Of a stretch of 64,000 bases of DNA, positions 9,090 to 17,782 are shown in pieces; position 1 is the first letter of the stretch; each line of letters starts with the position of its first letter. This stretch comes from HdN1 sp052035295 (GTDB lineage Bacteria; Pseudomonadota; Gammaproteobacteria; Pseudomonadales; Ketobacteraceae). A program made the translations under genes and the position numbers. The notes beneath the pieces were generated by a model, which made no database searches, was not told the origin of the DNA, and was given only the letters and a program-made list of their open reading frames with translations. Where the stretch lies: contig JBPOHS010000005.1 in NCBI GenBank assembly GCA_052035295.1, forward strand, positions 62,001 to 126,000. The letters run 5' to 3'.

Positions 9090-10570
9090 CGTCGTTGGTG
9101 ATGGTTTCGAATCGGGTGCCTGCACCGGCTGCAGCCCAATGCGCAGGTGGGTTGTCAGTTGGGATCATGGACGCCTTCGAAGAGAGCGGTGGCATTTGGT
9201 TTGGGTGGAGTGGCCATATTGGTGAAAGTCGTAGCGAGTGCCCTCAGGTTTCGACGGCAGGTCGCGTGCAATTCATTACCGCGGATTTAACGCAGGAGGA
9301 CATCAATCGATATTATCTCGGCTTTGCCAATTCCGTGCTTTGGCCGTTATTGCACACGCGTTTGCCGGCCATTGACTATCGCCGCCAGGATTGGGAAGCC
9401 TACATCGATGTCAACCGTTACTTCGCTTCCCTGTTGTACCAGCAGCTAAAGGGCGGTGAAACCCTTTGGGTGCATGATTACCATTTCTTGCCCATGGCCA
9501 GAATGCTGCGGGAAAAAGGTGTCACTGAAAAAATCGGACTTTTTCTGCATACGCCTTTCCCCGCCGCTGACGTGTTTCGGGCGTTGCCCAATTATCGCGA
9601 GATACTGGAAGCACTCAGTCACTATGACCTGATCGGCGTACAGACAGCGATGGATCTGGGCAATCTGCGAAACTGTTTTGAATGTCTGGCACGAGTGAAA
9701 ATGACGGTCGACGGCGTCGGGACAATGCATGATCGCCTGTTTCGACTCGGCGCTTTTCCGATAGGCATCGAGCCATTGCGCGTGGCGGAAAAAGCACGCC
9801 TGTCCTCTTGCTCCGAAGAGTCCCAGCGCTTGCGCGACAGCTTGCTGGATCGCCAACTGATCATTGGTGTCGATCGTCTCGACTACACCAAAGGCTTGGT
9901 GGATCGCTTTCTGGCGTACGAATGCTATCTGGAAAAATATCGCCAAGGCGCTGAGAGCGACGTTGTTTTTTTGCAAATAACGCCACCCTCGCGTGCCTCC
10001 ATTCCCGAATACATATTGATCATGGAAACGCTGGAGCGTCAGGCCGGGCATATCAATGGCCTCTATAACCGGTACGACAAAATGCCTCTACGGTATCTCA
10101 ATCAGCAGTTTGATCGCGATACCTTGCTGGGGTTCTTTGCCTTGTCACATGTCGGGCTGGTGACGCCCATGCGGGATGGCATGAATCTCGTCGCCAAGGA
10201 ATATGTCGCGGCGCAGCCGGAAAATGATCCGGGCGTATTGGTGCTTTCCTGTCTGGCGGGTGCCGCCGAAGAAATGGGTGCGGCTTTGCTGGTAAATCCC
10301 CATGACAAGGAATCCGTCGCCGAGGGCATTGAACAAGCGACCACGATGCCGCTTTTGGAAAGGCGGCAACGCTGGGAATTGTTGATGGAAAAGTTGCTGG
10401 CCAATACGGCGTCGCACTGGCGGGAAAAATTCCTGCGGGCATTGCAGGCGCCCCTGCGGCCAACGCTACGCCCGCGTAGTATTGAAGTGTTTACCGATCA
10501 GCCCGGGCTCCAGCGACCAATCAAGGCGGGTTCCCGTTTGGCGCCGGATTCGGCGAGCCGGTCGAGGTAA
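9086..10570 (+). CDS. otsA: Trehalose-6-phosphate synthase (GT20)
   Basis: 494 residues. GT20 motifs are visible in order: VSNRVPAP at the N-terminus, LWVHDYHFLPMARMLR near 127, GLFLHTPFPAADVFRALP near 151, DRLDYTKGLVDRF near 268 and TPMRDGMNLVAKEYVAAQ near 360. It joins glucose from UDP-glucose to glucose 6-phosphate. The ATG at 9086 overlaps the GH15 stop and has GGGAGGAAG upstream; the open frame starts 28 codons earlier inside the GH15 gene and is not needed. The last 73 bases overlap the convergent DUF971 gene. The C-terminal tail after about residue 460 is Arg/Pro-rich and is probably lineage-specific. Confidence 0.95.
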   Translation: MTSLVMVSNRVPAPAAAQCAGGLSVGIMDAFEESGGIWFGWSGHIGESRSECPQVSTAGRVQFITADLTQEDINRYYLGFANSVLWPLLHTRLPAIDYRRQDWEAYIDVNRYFASLLYQQLKGGETLWVHDYHFLPMARMLREKGVTEKIGLFLHTPFPAADVFRALPNYREILEALSHYDLIGVQTAMDLGNLRNCFECLARVKMTVDGVGTMHDRLFRLGAFPIGIEPLRVAEKARLSSCSEESQRLRDSLLDRQLIIGVDRLDYTKGLVDRFLAYECYLEKYRQGAESDVVFLQITPPSRASIPEYILIMETLERQAGHINGLYNRYDKMPLRYLNQQFDRDTLLGFFALSHVGLVTPMRDGMNLVAKEYVAAQPENDPGVLVLSCLAGAAEEMGAALLVNPHDKESVAEGIEQATTMPLLERRQRWELLMEKLLANTASHWREKFLRALQAPLRPTLRPRSIEVFTDQPGLQRPIKAGSRLAPDSASRSR

Positions 10571-10869
10571 ATCTGCCACATCGTGTCGTGGTGACGACCG
10601 AGTTCAAGCAGGTAGTCCCAGGAATACAGCCCGGTGCCATGCCCGTCATCAAAGGTGATCTTGATGGCGTAATTGCCGACCTGCTCGATGGCGTTGATGT
10701 TCACGAATTTCTTGCCGGTTTGCAGCACTTCCTTGCCGTGCCCCCGCACTTCGGCAGAAGGCGAGTGCACGCGCAGGAACTCGCAACTCAGCGTATAACG
10801 CTCACCGTTCGTGTACACGAGTTCCAGCGTACGTTCCTGCCGGTTGAAGTTGATATCATCTGGAACCAT
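10498..10869 (-). CDS. DUF971 protein (gamma-butyrobetaine hydroxylase-like N-terminal domain)
   Basis: 123 residues. The segments ERTLELVYTNGERYTLSCEF LRVHSPSAE and YAIKITFDDGHGTGLYSWDYL LELG are the DUF971 signature, a small fold also found at the N-terminus of gamma-butyrobetaine hydroxylase. Function as a stand-alone protein is not established; relatives have been linked to iron-sulfur handling. It follows hslU on the same strand, the usual arrangement in Pseudomonas-like genomes. Its 3' end (10498-10570) is antisense to the end of otsA. Confidence 0.88.
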   Translation of the reverse strand: MVPDDINFNRQERTLELVYTNGERYTLSCEFLRVHSPSAEVRGHGKEVLQTGKKFVNINAIEQVGNYAIKITFDDGHGTGLYSWDYLLELGRHHDTMWQIYLDRLAESGAKREPALIGRWSPG

Positions 10870-10903
10870 GCATGCACCTGTAGTTTTACTTTTACAGAAT
10901 AGT

Positions 10904-10937
10904 GGCCGTTACAGAACGTAGGCCGTTACAGGATGTA
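10904..10937 (-). repeat. 17-bp tandem duplication at the hslU stop codon
   Basis: Two adjacent 17-base units (10904-10920 and 10921-10937), each starting GGCCGTTACAG, differ at two positions. The right unit contains the hslU stop codon and last codons. An inverted repeat CCGTTACA / TGTAACGG (10923-10930 and 10934-10941) with a 3-base loop overlaps the end of hslU. Confidence 0.8.
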
Positions 10938-12275
10938 ACGGCTGAGGTCTTCGTTGCCGGCCAGCGCTTTCAGACGCTCATCGACATGGTTGCCGTTTAG
11001 CACATAGGCATTTTCACCGTGCTGCATGGCCAGTTCCGCCGCTTCGTAGGAAATATCTTCCAGCAGCTTTTCCATGACCGTGTGCAGGCGGCGGGCGCCG
11101 ATGTTTTCCACACGCTCGTTCACCTGCCAGGCAATTTCGGCGACACGGCGAATGGCATCGGGTGCGAATTCCACCTTCAAGCCTTCAGCGCTCAGCAAGG
11201 CCGTGTATTGCTCGGTGATCGAATAATTCGGCTCGGTGAGAATGCGCTCGAAATCATCCGCACTCAGTGCCTGCAGTTCCACGCGGATCGGCAAACGGCC
11301 CTGCAACTCGGGCACCAGATCGCTCGGCTTGGAAAGATGGAAAGCGCCCGACGCAATGAACAGGATATGATCGGTGCGCACCATGCCGTATTTGGTGGTC
11401 ACGGTGCAGCCTTCGATCAATGGCAGCAAATCGCGTTGCACACCTTCGCGCGATACGTCACTGCCGGCGTATTCGCCACGTTTGGCGACCTTGTCGATTT
11501 CATCGATGAACACAATGCCGTTTTGTTCAACGGCTTGTACCGCGCGCGTCTTGATGTCGTCTTCATTGACCAGACGGCCCGCTTCTTCGTCCTGGATCTG
11601 CTTGAGTGCTTCCTTGATTTTCAGCCGCTTTTTCTTGCGCTTGCCGGTCGACAGATTGGAAAACATGCTCTGCAGCTGATTGGTCATTTCCTCCATGCCC
11701 GGCGGTGCCATGATCTCAATGCCGACATTGGGGGCCGCGACCTCGATTTCGATTTCCTTGTCATCGAGCTGGCCTTCACGCAATTTCTTGCGGAAGATCT
11801 GCCGCGTTGCAGAGTCCTCGTTACGCTCCAGATTGCTGGCCTGCCAGTCGCTGCTGCGTGGTTGTGGTACCAGCACTTCGAGTATGCGATCTTCCGCCGC
11901 ATCCAGCGCGCGGTTGCGGACCTTTTCCATTTCCTGCTCACGCACCAGCTTGACGGCCATGTCGGCGAGGTCACGAATGATGGTTTCCACGTCGCGGCCG
12001 ACGTAGCCGACTTCGGTGAACTTGGTCGCTTCCACCTTGATGAAGGGCGCTTTGGCGAGCTTCGCCAGGCGGCGGGCGATTTCGGTTTTGCCGACGCCAG
12101 TGGGGCCGATCATCAAGATGTTTTTCGGGGTGATCTCGTTGCGCATCGATTCCGGCAGTTGCATGCGGCGCCAGCGGTTCCGCAGGGCGATAGCCACGGC
12201 ACGCTTGGCGTCTTGCTGGCCGATGATGTGTTTGTCGAGTTCGCTGACGATCTCGCGCGGAGTCATGTCGGTCAT
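10926..12275 (-). CDS. hslU: HslU (ClpY), ATPase subunit of the HslUV protease
   Basis: 449 residues, near the usual 440-450. The Walker A motif MIGPTGVGKTEIARRLA is near residue 55, Walker B GIVFIDEIDKVAKR near 250, sensor and C-terminal blocks follow, and the extreme C-terminus LSRYIL is the tail that inserts into HslV. The middle I domain (about 110-245) is present. It unfolds substrates for HslV and is part of the heat-shock response. It lies 14 bases downstream of hslV, in the same operon, with DUF971 following. Confidence 0.98.
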   Translation of the reverse strand: MTDMTPREIVSELDKHIIGQQDAKRAVAIALRNRWRRMQLPESMRNEITPKNILMIGPTGVGKTEIARRLAKLAKAPFIKVEATKFTEVGYVGRDVETIIRDLADMAVKLVREQEMEKVRNRALDAAEDRILEVLVPQPRSSDWQASNLERNEDSATRQIFRKKLREGQLDDKEIEIEVAAPNVGIEIMAPPGMEEMTNQLQSMFSNLSTGKRKKKRLKIKEALKQIQDEEAGRLVNEDDIKTRAVQAVEQNGIVFIDEIDKVAKRGEYAGSDVSREGVQRDLLPLIEGCTVTTKYGMVRTDHILFIASGAFHLSKPSDLVPELQGRLPIRVELQALSADDFERILTEPNYSITEQYTALLSAEGLKVEFAPDAIRRVAEIAWQVNERVENIGARRLHTVMEKLLEDISYEAAELAMQHGENAYVLNGNHVDERLKALAGNEDLSRYIL

Positions 12276-12289
12276 GGCGTGTCCGTTCC

Positions 12290-12829
12290 TTAACAGCTCA
12301 GTTCTTCGATGGTGAAGTTGTGGTTCGTGTAAATGCAGATGTCCCCGGCAATGCCGAGCGACTTCTCGATGATGTCACGGGCGGCCATGTCAGTATTTTC
12401 GTAGAGGGCGCGAGCCGCCGACAGCGCAAACGGGCCGCCGGAGCCAATGGCAATAAGGTCGTTTTCTGGCTGGATGACATCGCCGTTGCCGGTGATGATC
12501 AAGGATGCGTCCTTGTCGGCCACGGCAAGCAGGGCTTCAAGGCGACGCAACATGCGGTCGGTGCGCCAGTCTTTCGCCAGCTCGACGGCGGAGCGCACGA
12601 GATGGCCCTGATGCTTTTCGAGCTTGGCTTCAAAGCGCTCAAACAGGGTGAAGGCGTCGGCAGTGCCCCCGGCGAACCCGGCCAGCACTTTGTCGTGGTA
12701 AAGGCGGCGTACCTTGCGGGCATTGCCCTTCATGACGGTGTTGCCGAGGGTGACCTGACCATCGCCCCCGATGACAACTGTGCCGTTGCGACGTACCGAG
12801 AGGATGGTGGTGCCATGAAATTGTTCCAC
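12290..12829 (-). CDS. hslV: HslV (ClpQ), peptidase subunit of the HslUV protease
   Basis: 179 residues. It is a proteasome-beta-like N-terminal nucleophile hydrolase: after a six-residue leader (MEQFHG) comes TTILSVRR, where the first Thr is expected to become the catalytic N-terminus. GGDGQVTLGNTVMKGNARKV RRL and GFAGGTADAFTLFERFE are diagnostic. The leader resembles betaproteobacterial HslV more than Pseudomonas, where Met directly precedes Thr-Thr. The start is GTG at 12829 with an AAGGA site nine bases upstream. A sigma-32-like promoter lies about 35-60 bases upstream. Confidence 0.97.
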   Translation of the reverse strand: MEQFHGTTILSVRRNGTVVIGGDGQVTLGNTVMKGNARKVRRLYHDKVLAGFAGGTADAFTLFERFEAKLEKHQGHLVRSAVELAKDWRTDRMLRRLEALLAVADKDASLIITGNGDVIQPENDLIAIGSGGPFALSAARALYENTDMAARDIIEKSLGIAGDICIYTNHNFTIEELSC

Positions 12830-12863
12830 GAATGCGATTCCTTAGCAGTGCATGAAAAGACTG

Positions 12864-12891
12864 TTATAGGGGCATTCGTGGCGATTTCAAG
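12864..12891 (-). promoter_or_regulatory. Sigma-32 (RpoH) heat-shock promoter for hslVU
   Basis: On the minus strand, CTTGAA (12891-12886) is followed after exactly 13 bases by CCCCTATAA (12872-12864). The known RpoH consensus is CTTGAA-N13-17-CCCCATNTA, so both elements match closely. The predicted start of transcription is near 12857, some 28 bases before the hslV GTG, as expected for the heat-shock protease HslUV. Confidence 0.82.
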
Positions 12892-12903
12892 CGTTCTCGA
12901 CGT

Positions 12904-13653
12904 TCAGGAATTTTTCATGCGGATAACGATGTGCTGTATGCGCGCATCCTTGAGGGTCTTCTGGGCGTTGGCGAGCGAGCCAGGATCGTTGAACGGCCCG
13001 GCTTGCACGCGATGCCAGGTCTCGCCCGGGCGCACTTCCACCCGCTGGATGCTGGCGGGCAGCCCCAGCAAAAGAATCTGGGCGCGTAGCTTCTCTGCAT
13101 CCTGCGGTCGCTGGAACGAGCCGGTCTGCAAGAGGGTGCGCTGTTTTGTTGCGGTGGCGGTTTTGGTGTCGTCAGCCTTGGTGGGATCGGGTTTGGCGGT
13201 TTCCGCCGGTTTTTCTTCTTCGGCAGGGATACCCAGGGTTTCGGCTTCTGGCAGCAGTGTATAGAACTCGAAGCGACGGGCACGATCTTCGGTGCTCAGC
13301 GGTTCGCTGGGCGTGGTGCCAGAGGACGCATTATTGCCGCCGGAAGCCCCTGCGTTGCCCGTGGCCGGTTTGGTGGTGTTCACCCTGCCTGCTGATGTGG
13401 GCGCGCTGTTGTTGTAACTGGCGGCATTGTTGTAGCTGGAGGTGCTGTTGTAGCTGGAGGTATTGTTGTAACCGGCGTTTGCTTTGCCGTTGTAGCTGCT
13501 GTTCGCCCCGTAGCCTGGCCGTTGCGGGCCTTGCACGGGGGCGCCTTTGACGTTGGCAAGATAGACCAGGAAGGCAGCAAACAGCCCCGTGACAACGCCG
13601 GTGAACAGCCAGACCCAGGCGGGCAGTTGTGGTTGTGCTTTCTTCTTGGCCAT
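12904..13653 (-). CDS. SPOR-domain protein (FtsN-like, single membrane anchor)
   Basis: 249 residues. A short basic N-terminus (MAKKKAQPQ) is followed by one membrane segment (WVWLFTGVVTGLFAAFLVYL, residues 13-32), an Asn/Ser/Tyr/Thr-rich linker (35-140) and a C-terminal SPOR domain (about 168-245: LQTGSFQRPQDAEKLRAQIL ... VRPGETWHRVQAGPFNDPG). SPOR domains bind glycan strands stripped of stem peptides at the division septum. The position between argS and hslV is where Pseudomonas-like genomes keep an FtsN-type gene, but the essential FtsN E-domain cannot be identified with certainty. The linker contains a tandem repeat (13410-13481). Confidence 0.85.
   Translation of the reverse strand: MAKKKAQPQLPAWVWLFTGVVTGLFAAFLVYLANVKGAPVQGPQRPGYGANSSYNGKANAGYNNTSSYNSTSSYNNAASYNNSAPTSAGRVNTTKPATGNAGASGGNNASSGTTPSEPLSTEDRARRFEFYTLLPEAETLGIPAEEEKPAETAKPDPTKADDTKTATATKQRTLLQTGSFQRPQDAEKLRAQILLLGLPASIQRVEVRPGETWHRVQAGPFNDPGSLANAQKTLKDARIQHIVIRMKNS
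13410..13481 (-). repeat. 18-bp tandem repeat encoding an S-Y-N linker in the SPOR protein
   Basis: TGTTGTA (plus strand) recurs at 13410, 13428, 13446 and 13464, exactly 18 bases apart, within imperfect 18-base units. It codes for four imperfect hexapeptides of the type (T/A)SYN(N/S)x in the periplasmic linker. The units differ at several bases, so the array is not freshly amplified. Confidence 0.75.
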
Positions 13654-13662
13654 GTGCCTACC

Positions 13663-15423
13663 TTACATGCTTTCTGGTGCCGATACGCCGAGCAGCGTCA
13701 GACCGTTGTTGATCACCTGTCTGACGACTTCACTGAGGGTCAGACGCGCATTGCGCAGACCGGCGTCTTCCATGATGACCTTGTGCGCGTTGTACCAGCT
13801 GTGAAAATCACTGGCCAGATCCTTGAGGTACTGTGCCAGCTGGTGTGGTTCATAGGCCAGTGCGGCACGTTCGAGAACTTCCGGATACTGGGCCAGTTTG
13901 CTGATCAGCCCCTGCTCATACTCGTTATCGAGCATGGACAGGTTCGCCATGCCGGCTTCGCGATCCCAGGTGTGACCATCGTCGGCGGCGCGCTTCATGA
14001 TGCTGCAAACACGGGCGTGTGCATATTGAATGTAATAGATCGGGTTGTCCTTGCTCTGGGATTTTGCCAGATCCAGATCGAAATCCATGTGTTGCTCGGA
14101 TTTACGCGTCACGTAGAAAAAACGGGCCGCGTCATTGCCCACGTCCTCACGCAGTTCACGCAGCGTGACGAACGAACCGGAACGGGTCGACATCTGCACG
14201 CGTTCGCCGCCGCGATAAAGAATCGCGAACTGCACCAGCAAGACGGTCAGTTTGTTCGAATCGACGCCGAGCGCTTCCAGTGATGCTTTGACACGTGGAA
14301 TATAGCCGTGGTGGTCAGCGCCCCAGATGTTGATGACCTGATCGAAACCGCGCTCGAACTTGTTCATGTGGTAGGCGATGTCCGATGCGAAGTAGGTCGT
14401 CTGGCCGTTGTCGCGTGCTACCACGCGATCCTTGTCGTCCCCGTAGTCGGTGGAACGGAACCAGATCGCACCATCTTTTTCATACAACCTGTCTTTTTCG
14501 CGCAGGATGTCGATGGCTTTCTGTACCTTGCCGTCGCGGGTCAGTGACATCTCGGAGAACCACTCGGTGTATTCCACGCCGAATTCAGCCAGGTCGGCGC
14601 GGATATCACCCAGAATCGAATCCAGTGCTGCGTCAAAGAAAATCTTGTAGCCATTGTGGCCGAGCAGCAGTTTGGCGCGCTCGATCAGGGCATCGATGTG
14701 CGCTTCCTTGTCACCGCCTGCCGGTTCGTCTGCAGGAATGTCCTTGAACACCTCAGCGACCGGATGCACCCAGCGGTTGCCTTCCTCGTCTGACAGTTGC
14801 AGGGAAATGTCCTTGATGTAGTCGCCCTTGTAGCCGTTGCTCGGGAAATCGAATTCCGCGCCCAGAATTTCGAGATAACGCAGCCACACGCTGGCGGCGA
14901 GGATGTTCATCTGACGACCAGCGTCGTTCACATAATATTCGCGATGCACGCGGAAACCAGCAGCATCGAGCAGATTCGCGACCGTCGCGCCATAGGCAGC
15001 GCCGCGACCGTGGCCCACGTGTAACGGACCGGTCGGGTTGGCGGAAACGTATTCCACCTGAACATGCTTGCCCTGGCCGACCTTGCTGTGACCGAAGCGC
15101 TTGCCTTCGTTCAGGATGCGACCGATCACTTCAAATTCACTGCCATCATGCAGATAGAAGTTCAGGAAACCGGGGCCGGCAATTTCGACTTTGGCGACGG
15201 CGGGGTCAGCAGGCAATGCAGCCATCAAATCACCCGCCAGATCACGGGGTTTCTTGCCGGCCGGCTTTGCCAGCACCATGGCCAGATTCGAGGCAAAATC
15301 CCCGTGCTGCTTATCCTTGGTACGCTCGACCGTAAACTTCGGGTCAAGTTCGGCAGGCAGTTGCTGGGCAGCCTGGAGTTGGCTGAGGGCGGCTTTCAAC
15401 AGGGATTCGATCTTTGATTTCAT
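13663..15423 (-). CDS. argS: Arginyl-tRNA synthetase
   Basis: 586 residues, a class I aminoacyl-tRNA synthetase. The HIGH-like motif is in VSANPTGPLHVGHGRGAAYG near residue 130; the N-terminal additional (Add-1) domain covers residues 1-115; the KMSKS position reads VQMSTRSGSF, as is common in ArgRS. The C-terminal anticodon-binding DALR domain ends the protein. It charges tRNA-Arg. It lies nine bases upstream of the SPOR gene on the same strand and 117 bases after priA. Confidence 0.98.
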   Translation of the reverse strand: MKSKIESLLKAALSQLQAAQQLPAELDPKFTVERTKDKQHGDFASNLAMVLAKPAGKKPRDLAGDLMAALPADPAVAKVEIAGPGFLNFYLHDGSEFEVIGRILNEGKRFGHSKVGQGKHVQVEYVSANPTGPLHVGHGRGAAYGATVANLLDAAGFRVHREYYVNDAGRQMNILAASVWLRYLEILGAEFDFPSNGYKGDYIKDISLQLSDEEGNRWVHPVAEVFKDIPADEPAGGDKEAHIDALIERAKLLLGHNGYKIFFDAALDSILGDIRADLAEFGVEYTEWFSEMSLTRDGKVQKAIDILREKDRLYEKDGAIWFRSTDYGDDKDRVVARDNGQTTYFASDIAYHMNKFERGFDQVINIWGADHHGYIPRVKASLEALGVDSNKLTVLLVQFAILYRGGERVQMSTRSGSFVTLRELREDVGNDAARFFYVTRKSEQHMDFDLDLAKSQSKDNPIYYIQYAHARVCSIMKRAADDGHTWDREAGMANLSMLDNEYEQGLISKLAQYPEVLERAALAYEPHQLAQYLKDLASDFHSWYNAHKVIMEDAGLRNARLTLSEVVRQVINNGLTLLGVSAPESM

Positions 15424-15540
15424 CGGGGGTACGTCAAGTAAAATCGGGCTAGTGGGTGCAGGCCGTTGGGTCAGGGCGCAAACAGCCGGTCATTATCGCT
15501 TGTTGGGGGGCAGAATGCCACTGGCCAGCAACGTGACGGG

Positions 15541-17751
15541 TTAATCGTCCAGTTGCACGGGATCGACATCCAGATGCCAGCGTGCCTTCTTGCCGCTGGG
15601 CAGCGCCTCGACCAGCAGCAGCCAGGCATGCAGAAACCGGTGCAGGGCCGGGCGCTGGGTGGATTTCAGTACCAGCTGGAACCGATAACGGCCGGACTTG
15701 CGGCCCATGGCGGCGGGAATAGGGCCGAGCATGTCGATGTCCCGGGCGAAGCTTTCCCCGGCGTTTTTGGCGTCCAGCAGAAACATGCGCGCGGCGATGG
15801 CGTGCTGGGCTTCGGCACGCAGCACGGCGATATGGCCATACGGCGGCAGCTCCACCAGCCGGCGCTCGAACAAAATACTGTTGGCGAGGGCGCGATAGCC
15901 CTGTTCCACCAGCAGGCGCAGGGCCGGGTGTTCCGGGTGGTGGGTTTGCAGCAGCACCTGGCCGCGTTTTTCGCTGCGCCCCGCCCGCCCCGCGACTTGA
16001 TCGATCAGTTGTCCGGTGTGTTCCAGGCCGCGAAAATCGCCCGAGAACAAACCGCCGTCCACATCCATGATAACGACCAGGGTAACGTGCGGAAAATGAT
16101 GCCCCTTGGCCAGCATCTGCGTGCCTACCAGCAGGCAGGGCTTGCCTTCATGGATGACCCGCAATTGTTTTTGCAGACGGTCGGCGCTGCGTGTCGAATC
16201 CCGGTCAATCCGTACCACCGGGAACTTGGGAAAAAGTTCCGTCAGGGTATCTTCAATGCGTTCCGTACCCTGGCCCACCGGACGCATGTCGCTGCTGCCG
16301 CAGGTCGGGCAATGGGATGGCACCGGGACATGTGTATCGCAGTGGTGGCAATGCAGATGCACCGGATCGCGGTGTAACGTCATGTGTGCGTCGCAGTGGC
16401 GACATTTGGCGTGCCAGCCGCAATCGTGGCAAAGCAGTACCGGTGCATAGCCACGTCGATTCATGAAGAACAGCACTTGCTCGCCGCGCTTCAGACATTG
16501 GGTGCCCAGCTTGAGTGCGTGTTCCGAAACGCCGGCCTTGAGTGTCTGACCCTTGATGTCGAGTATCTGGTAAGGCGCCTTGGCGGCGTCGCCGGCACGG
16601 TTGGGCAGGGCCAGCAGACGATAACGGCCCTGATCGGCGTTATGCAGCGATTCCAGGCTGGGTGTGGCGCTGCCCAGAATCACGGGCACGTTCAGCTGCT
16701 TGGCGCGCACCAGCGCCAGATCCCGTGCGGAATAACGAAAGCCGTCCTGTTGCTTGAAAGAGCTGTCGTGTTCTTCGTCGACAATGATCAAGCCGGGTTT
16801 GTGCAGCGGCGTGAATACGGCGGAACGGGTGCCAATGATCACCGCAACGGCGCCGGCGCGGGCTTGTCGCCAACCCAGAAGCCTTTCCCGGTCACTGAGC
16901 CCCGAATGCAACGCCAACACCGGCACATTGAAGCGCTGGCGGAACCGGCCCAGGGTTTGCGGCGTCAGGCCGATTTCCGGAATCAACACCAACGCCTGCT
17001 CTCCACGGCGCAGGCATTCCTCAATGGCTTGCAGGTAGACTTCGGTTTTGCCGCTGCCAGTGACGCCTTCCAGCAAAAAAGCCTGAAAACCTTGCTGGGC
17101 GACAATGGCGTCGAGCGCTGCTTGCTGGTCAACGTTTGGCGTGAGGGGCGTTTCGGCCAGCACAGCGTCGGTCGTGAAGGGTTCCAGCAGCGCGTTGCGG
17201 GTGTGGAGTTCGGCCAGGTGCTTGGTGGCGAGTGCCTTCAGGTTGGCAGGTAAAATACCCAGGTGCTTGAGCATGCCGGTGCTCAGCCCCTGTGGGTGAT
17301 CACGCAAGAGCAACAGGGTTTCCCATTGTTTCTGCGAGCGCTTGAGCGTGTCAGGGCCGATCAGCAAGCCTTTTTCGGTGGCCTGCCAGAATGTCTCGAC
17401 TTCCTCGGCCTGATGTTCGGCGCTGCGCAATAACGTGGGCAGTGCCTGGTGAAACACCTCGCCCAGCGAGTGGTGGTAATACTCCGACGCCCAGCGACAC
17501 AAATCGATGATATCCGGGGGAATTGCCGGTGCGTCATCGAGCACTTTTTCGATGGGTTTCAGCTTGGAAAATTCCAGCTCGCTGTGGTCGGCGCTGCCCA
17601 CCACGATGCCGACATCCTTGCGGCGTCCAAACGACACCAGTACCCGACACCCGGGCGTTAACGGTTCCTGCACATGGCGTGGCGCCAGGTAATCAAACAG
17701 GCGCCGCAGGGGGGAAGCAATGGCGATGTGGTATACGGGCGGTGAACTCAT
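15541..17751 (-). CDS. priA: PriA, primosomal replication-restart helicase
   Basis: 736 residues. An N-terminal DNA-binding domain is followed by a superfamily 2 helicase core: Walker A LEGVTGSGKTEVYLQA near 230, DEEH box IIVDEEHDSSFKQQDGFRYS near 325. The zinc-binding insertion has paired Cys (LLCHDCGWHAKCRHCDAHMT and HCHHCDTHVPVPSHCPTCGS, 440-490). PriA rebuilds replication forks; the window also encodes PriB (42514-42837) and DnaB (44666-46063), the partners of this restart route. It starts with ATG 31 bases after the lipoprotein stop. Confidence 0.97.
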   Translation of the reverse strand: MSSPPVYHIAIASPLRRLFDYLAPRHVQEPLTPGCRVLVSFGRRKDVGIVVGSADHSELEFSKLKPIEKVLDDAPAIPPDIIDLCRWASEYYHHSLGEVFHQALPTLLRSAEHQAEEVETFWQATEKGLLIGPDTLKRSQKQWETLLLLRDHPQGLSTGMLKHLGILPANLKALATKHLAELHTRNALLEPFTTDAVLAETPLTPNVDQQAALDAIVAQQGFQAFLLEGVTGSGKTEVYLQAIEECLRRGEQALVLIPEIGLTPQTLGRFRQRFNVPVLALHSGLSDRERLLGWRQARAGAVAVIIGTRSAVFTPLHKPGLIIVDEEHDSSFKQQDGFRYSARDLALVRAKQLNVPVILGSATPSLESLHNADQGRYRLLALPNRAGDAAKAPYQILDIKGQTLKAGVSEHALKLGTQCLKRGEQVLFFMNRRGYAPVLLCHDCGWHAKCRHCDAHMTLHRDPVHLHCHHCDTHVPVPSHCPTCGSSDMRPVGQGTERIEDTLTELFPKFPVVRIDRDSTRSADRLQKQLRVIHEGKPCLLVGTQMLAKGHHFPHVTLVVIMDVDGGLFSGDFRGLEHTGQLIDQVAGRAGRSEKRGQVLLQTHHPEHPALRLLVEQGYRALANSILFERRLVELPPYGHIAVLRAEAQHAIAARMFLLDAKNAGESFARDIDMLGPIPAAMGRKSGRYRFQLVLKSTQRPALHRFLHAWLLLVEALPSGKKARWHLDVDPVQLDD

Positions 17752-17782
17752 GTTCTGGCGTCAGTAACGGCGCGGGTGAGCG

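Noticed and set aside
11019..12293. 424-codon open frame opposite hslU
   Set aside because: Shadow of the hslU reading frame; hslU carries Walker A and B motifs and the conserved C-terminal tail.
12320..13264. 314-codon plus-strand frame over hslV and the SPOR gene
   Set aside because: Overlaps two real genes with motifs, contains no domain, and crosses the sigma-32-like promoter.
15466..16377. 303-codon open frame opposite the 3' part of priA
   Set aside because: Rich in His/Gln/Ala as complement of the priA frame; no recognisable domain. The same applies to the 289-codon frame at 16384-17253.
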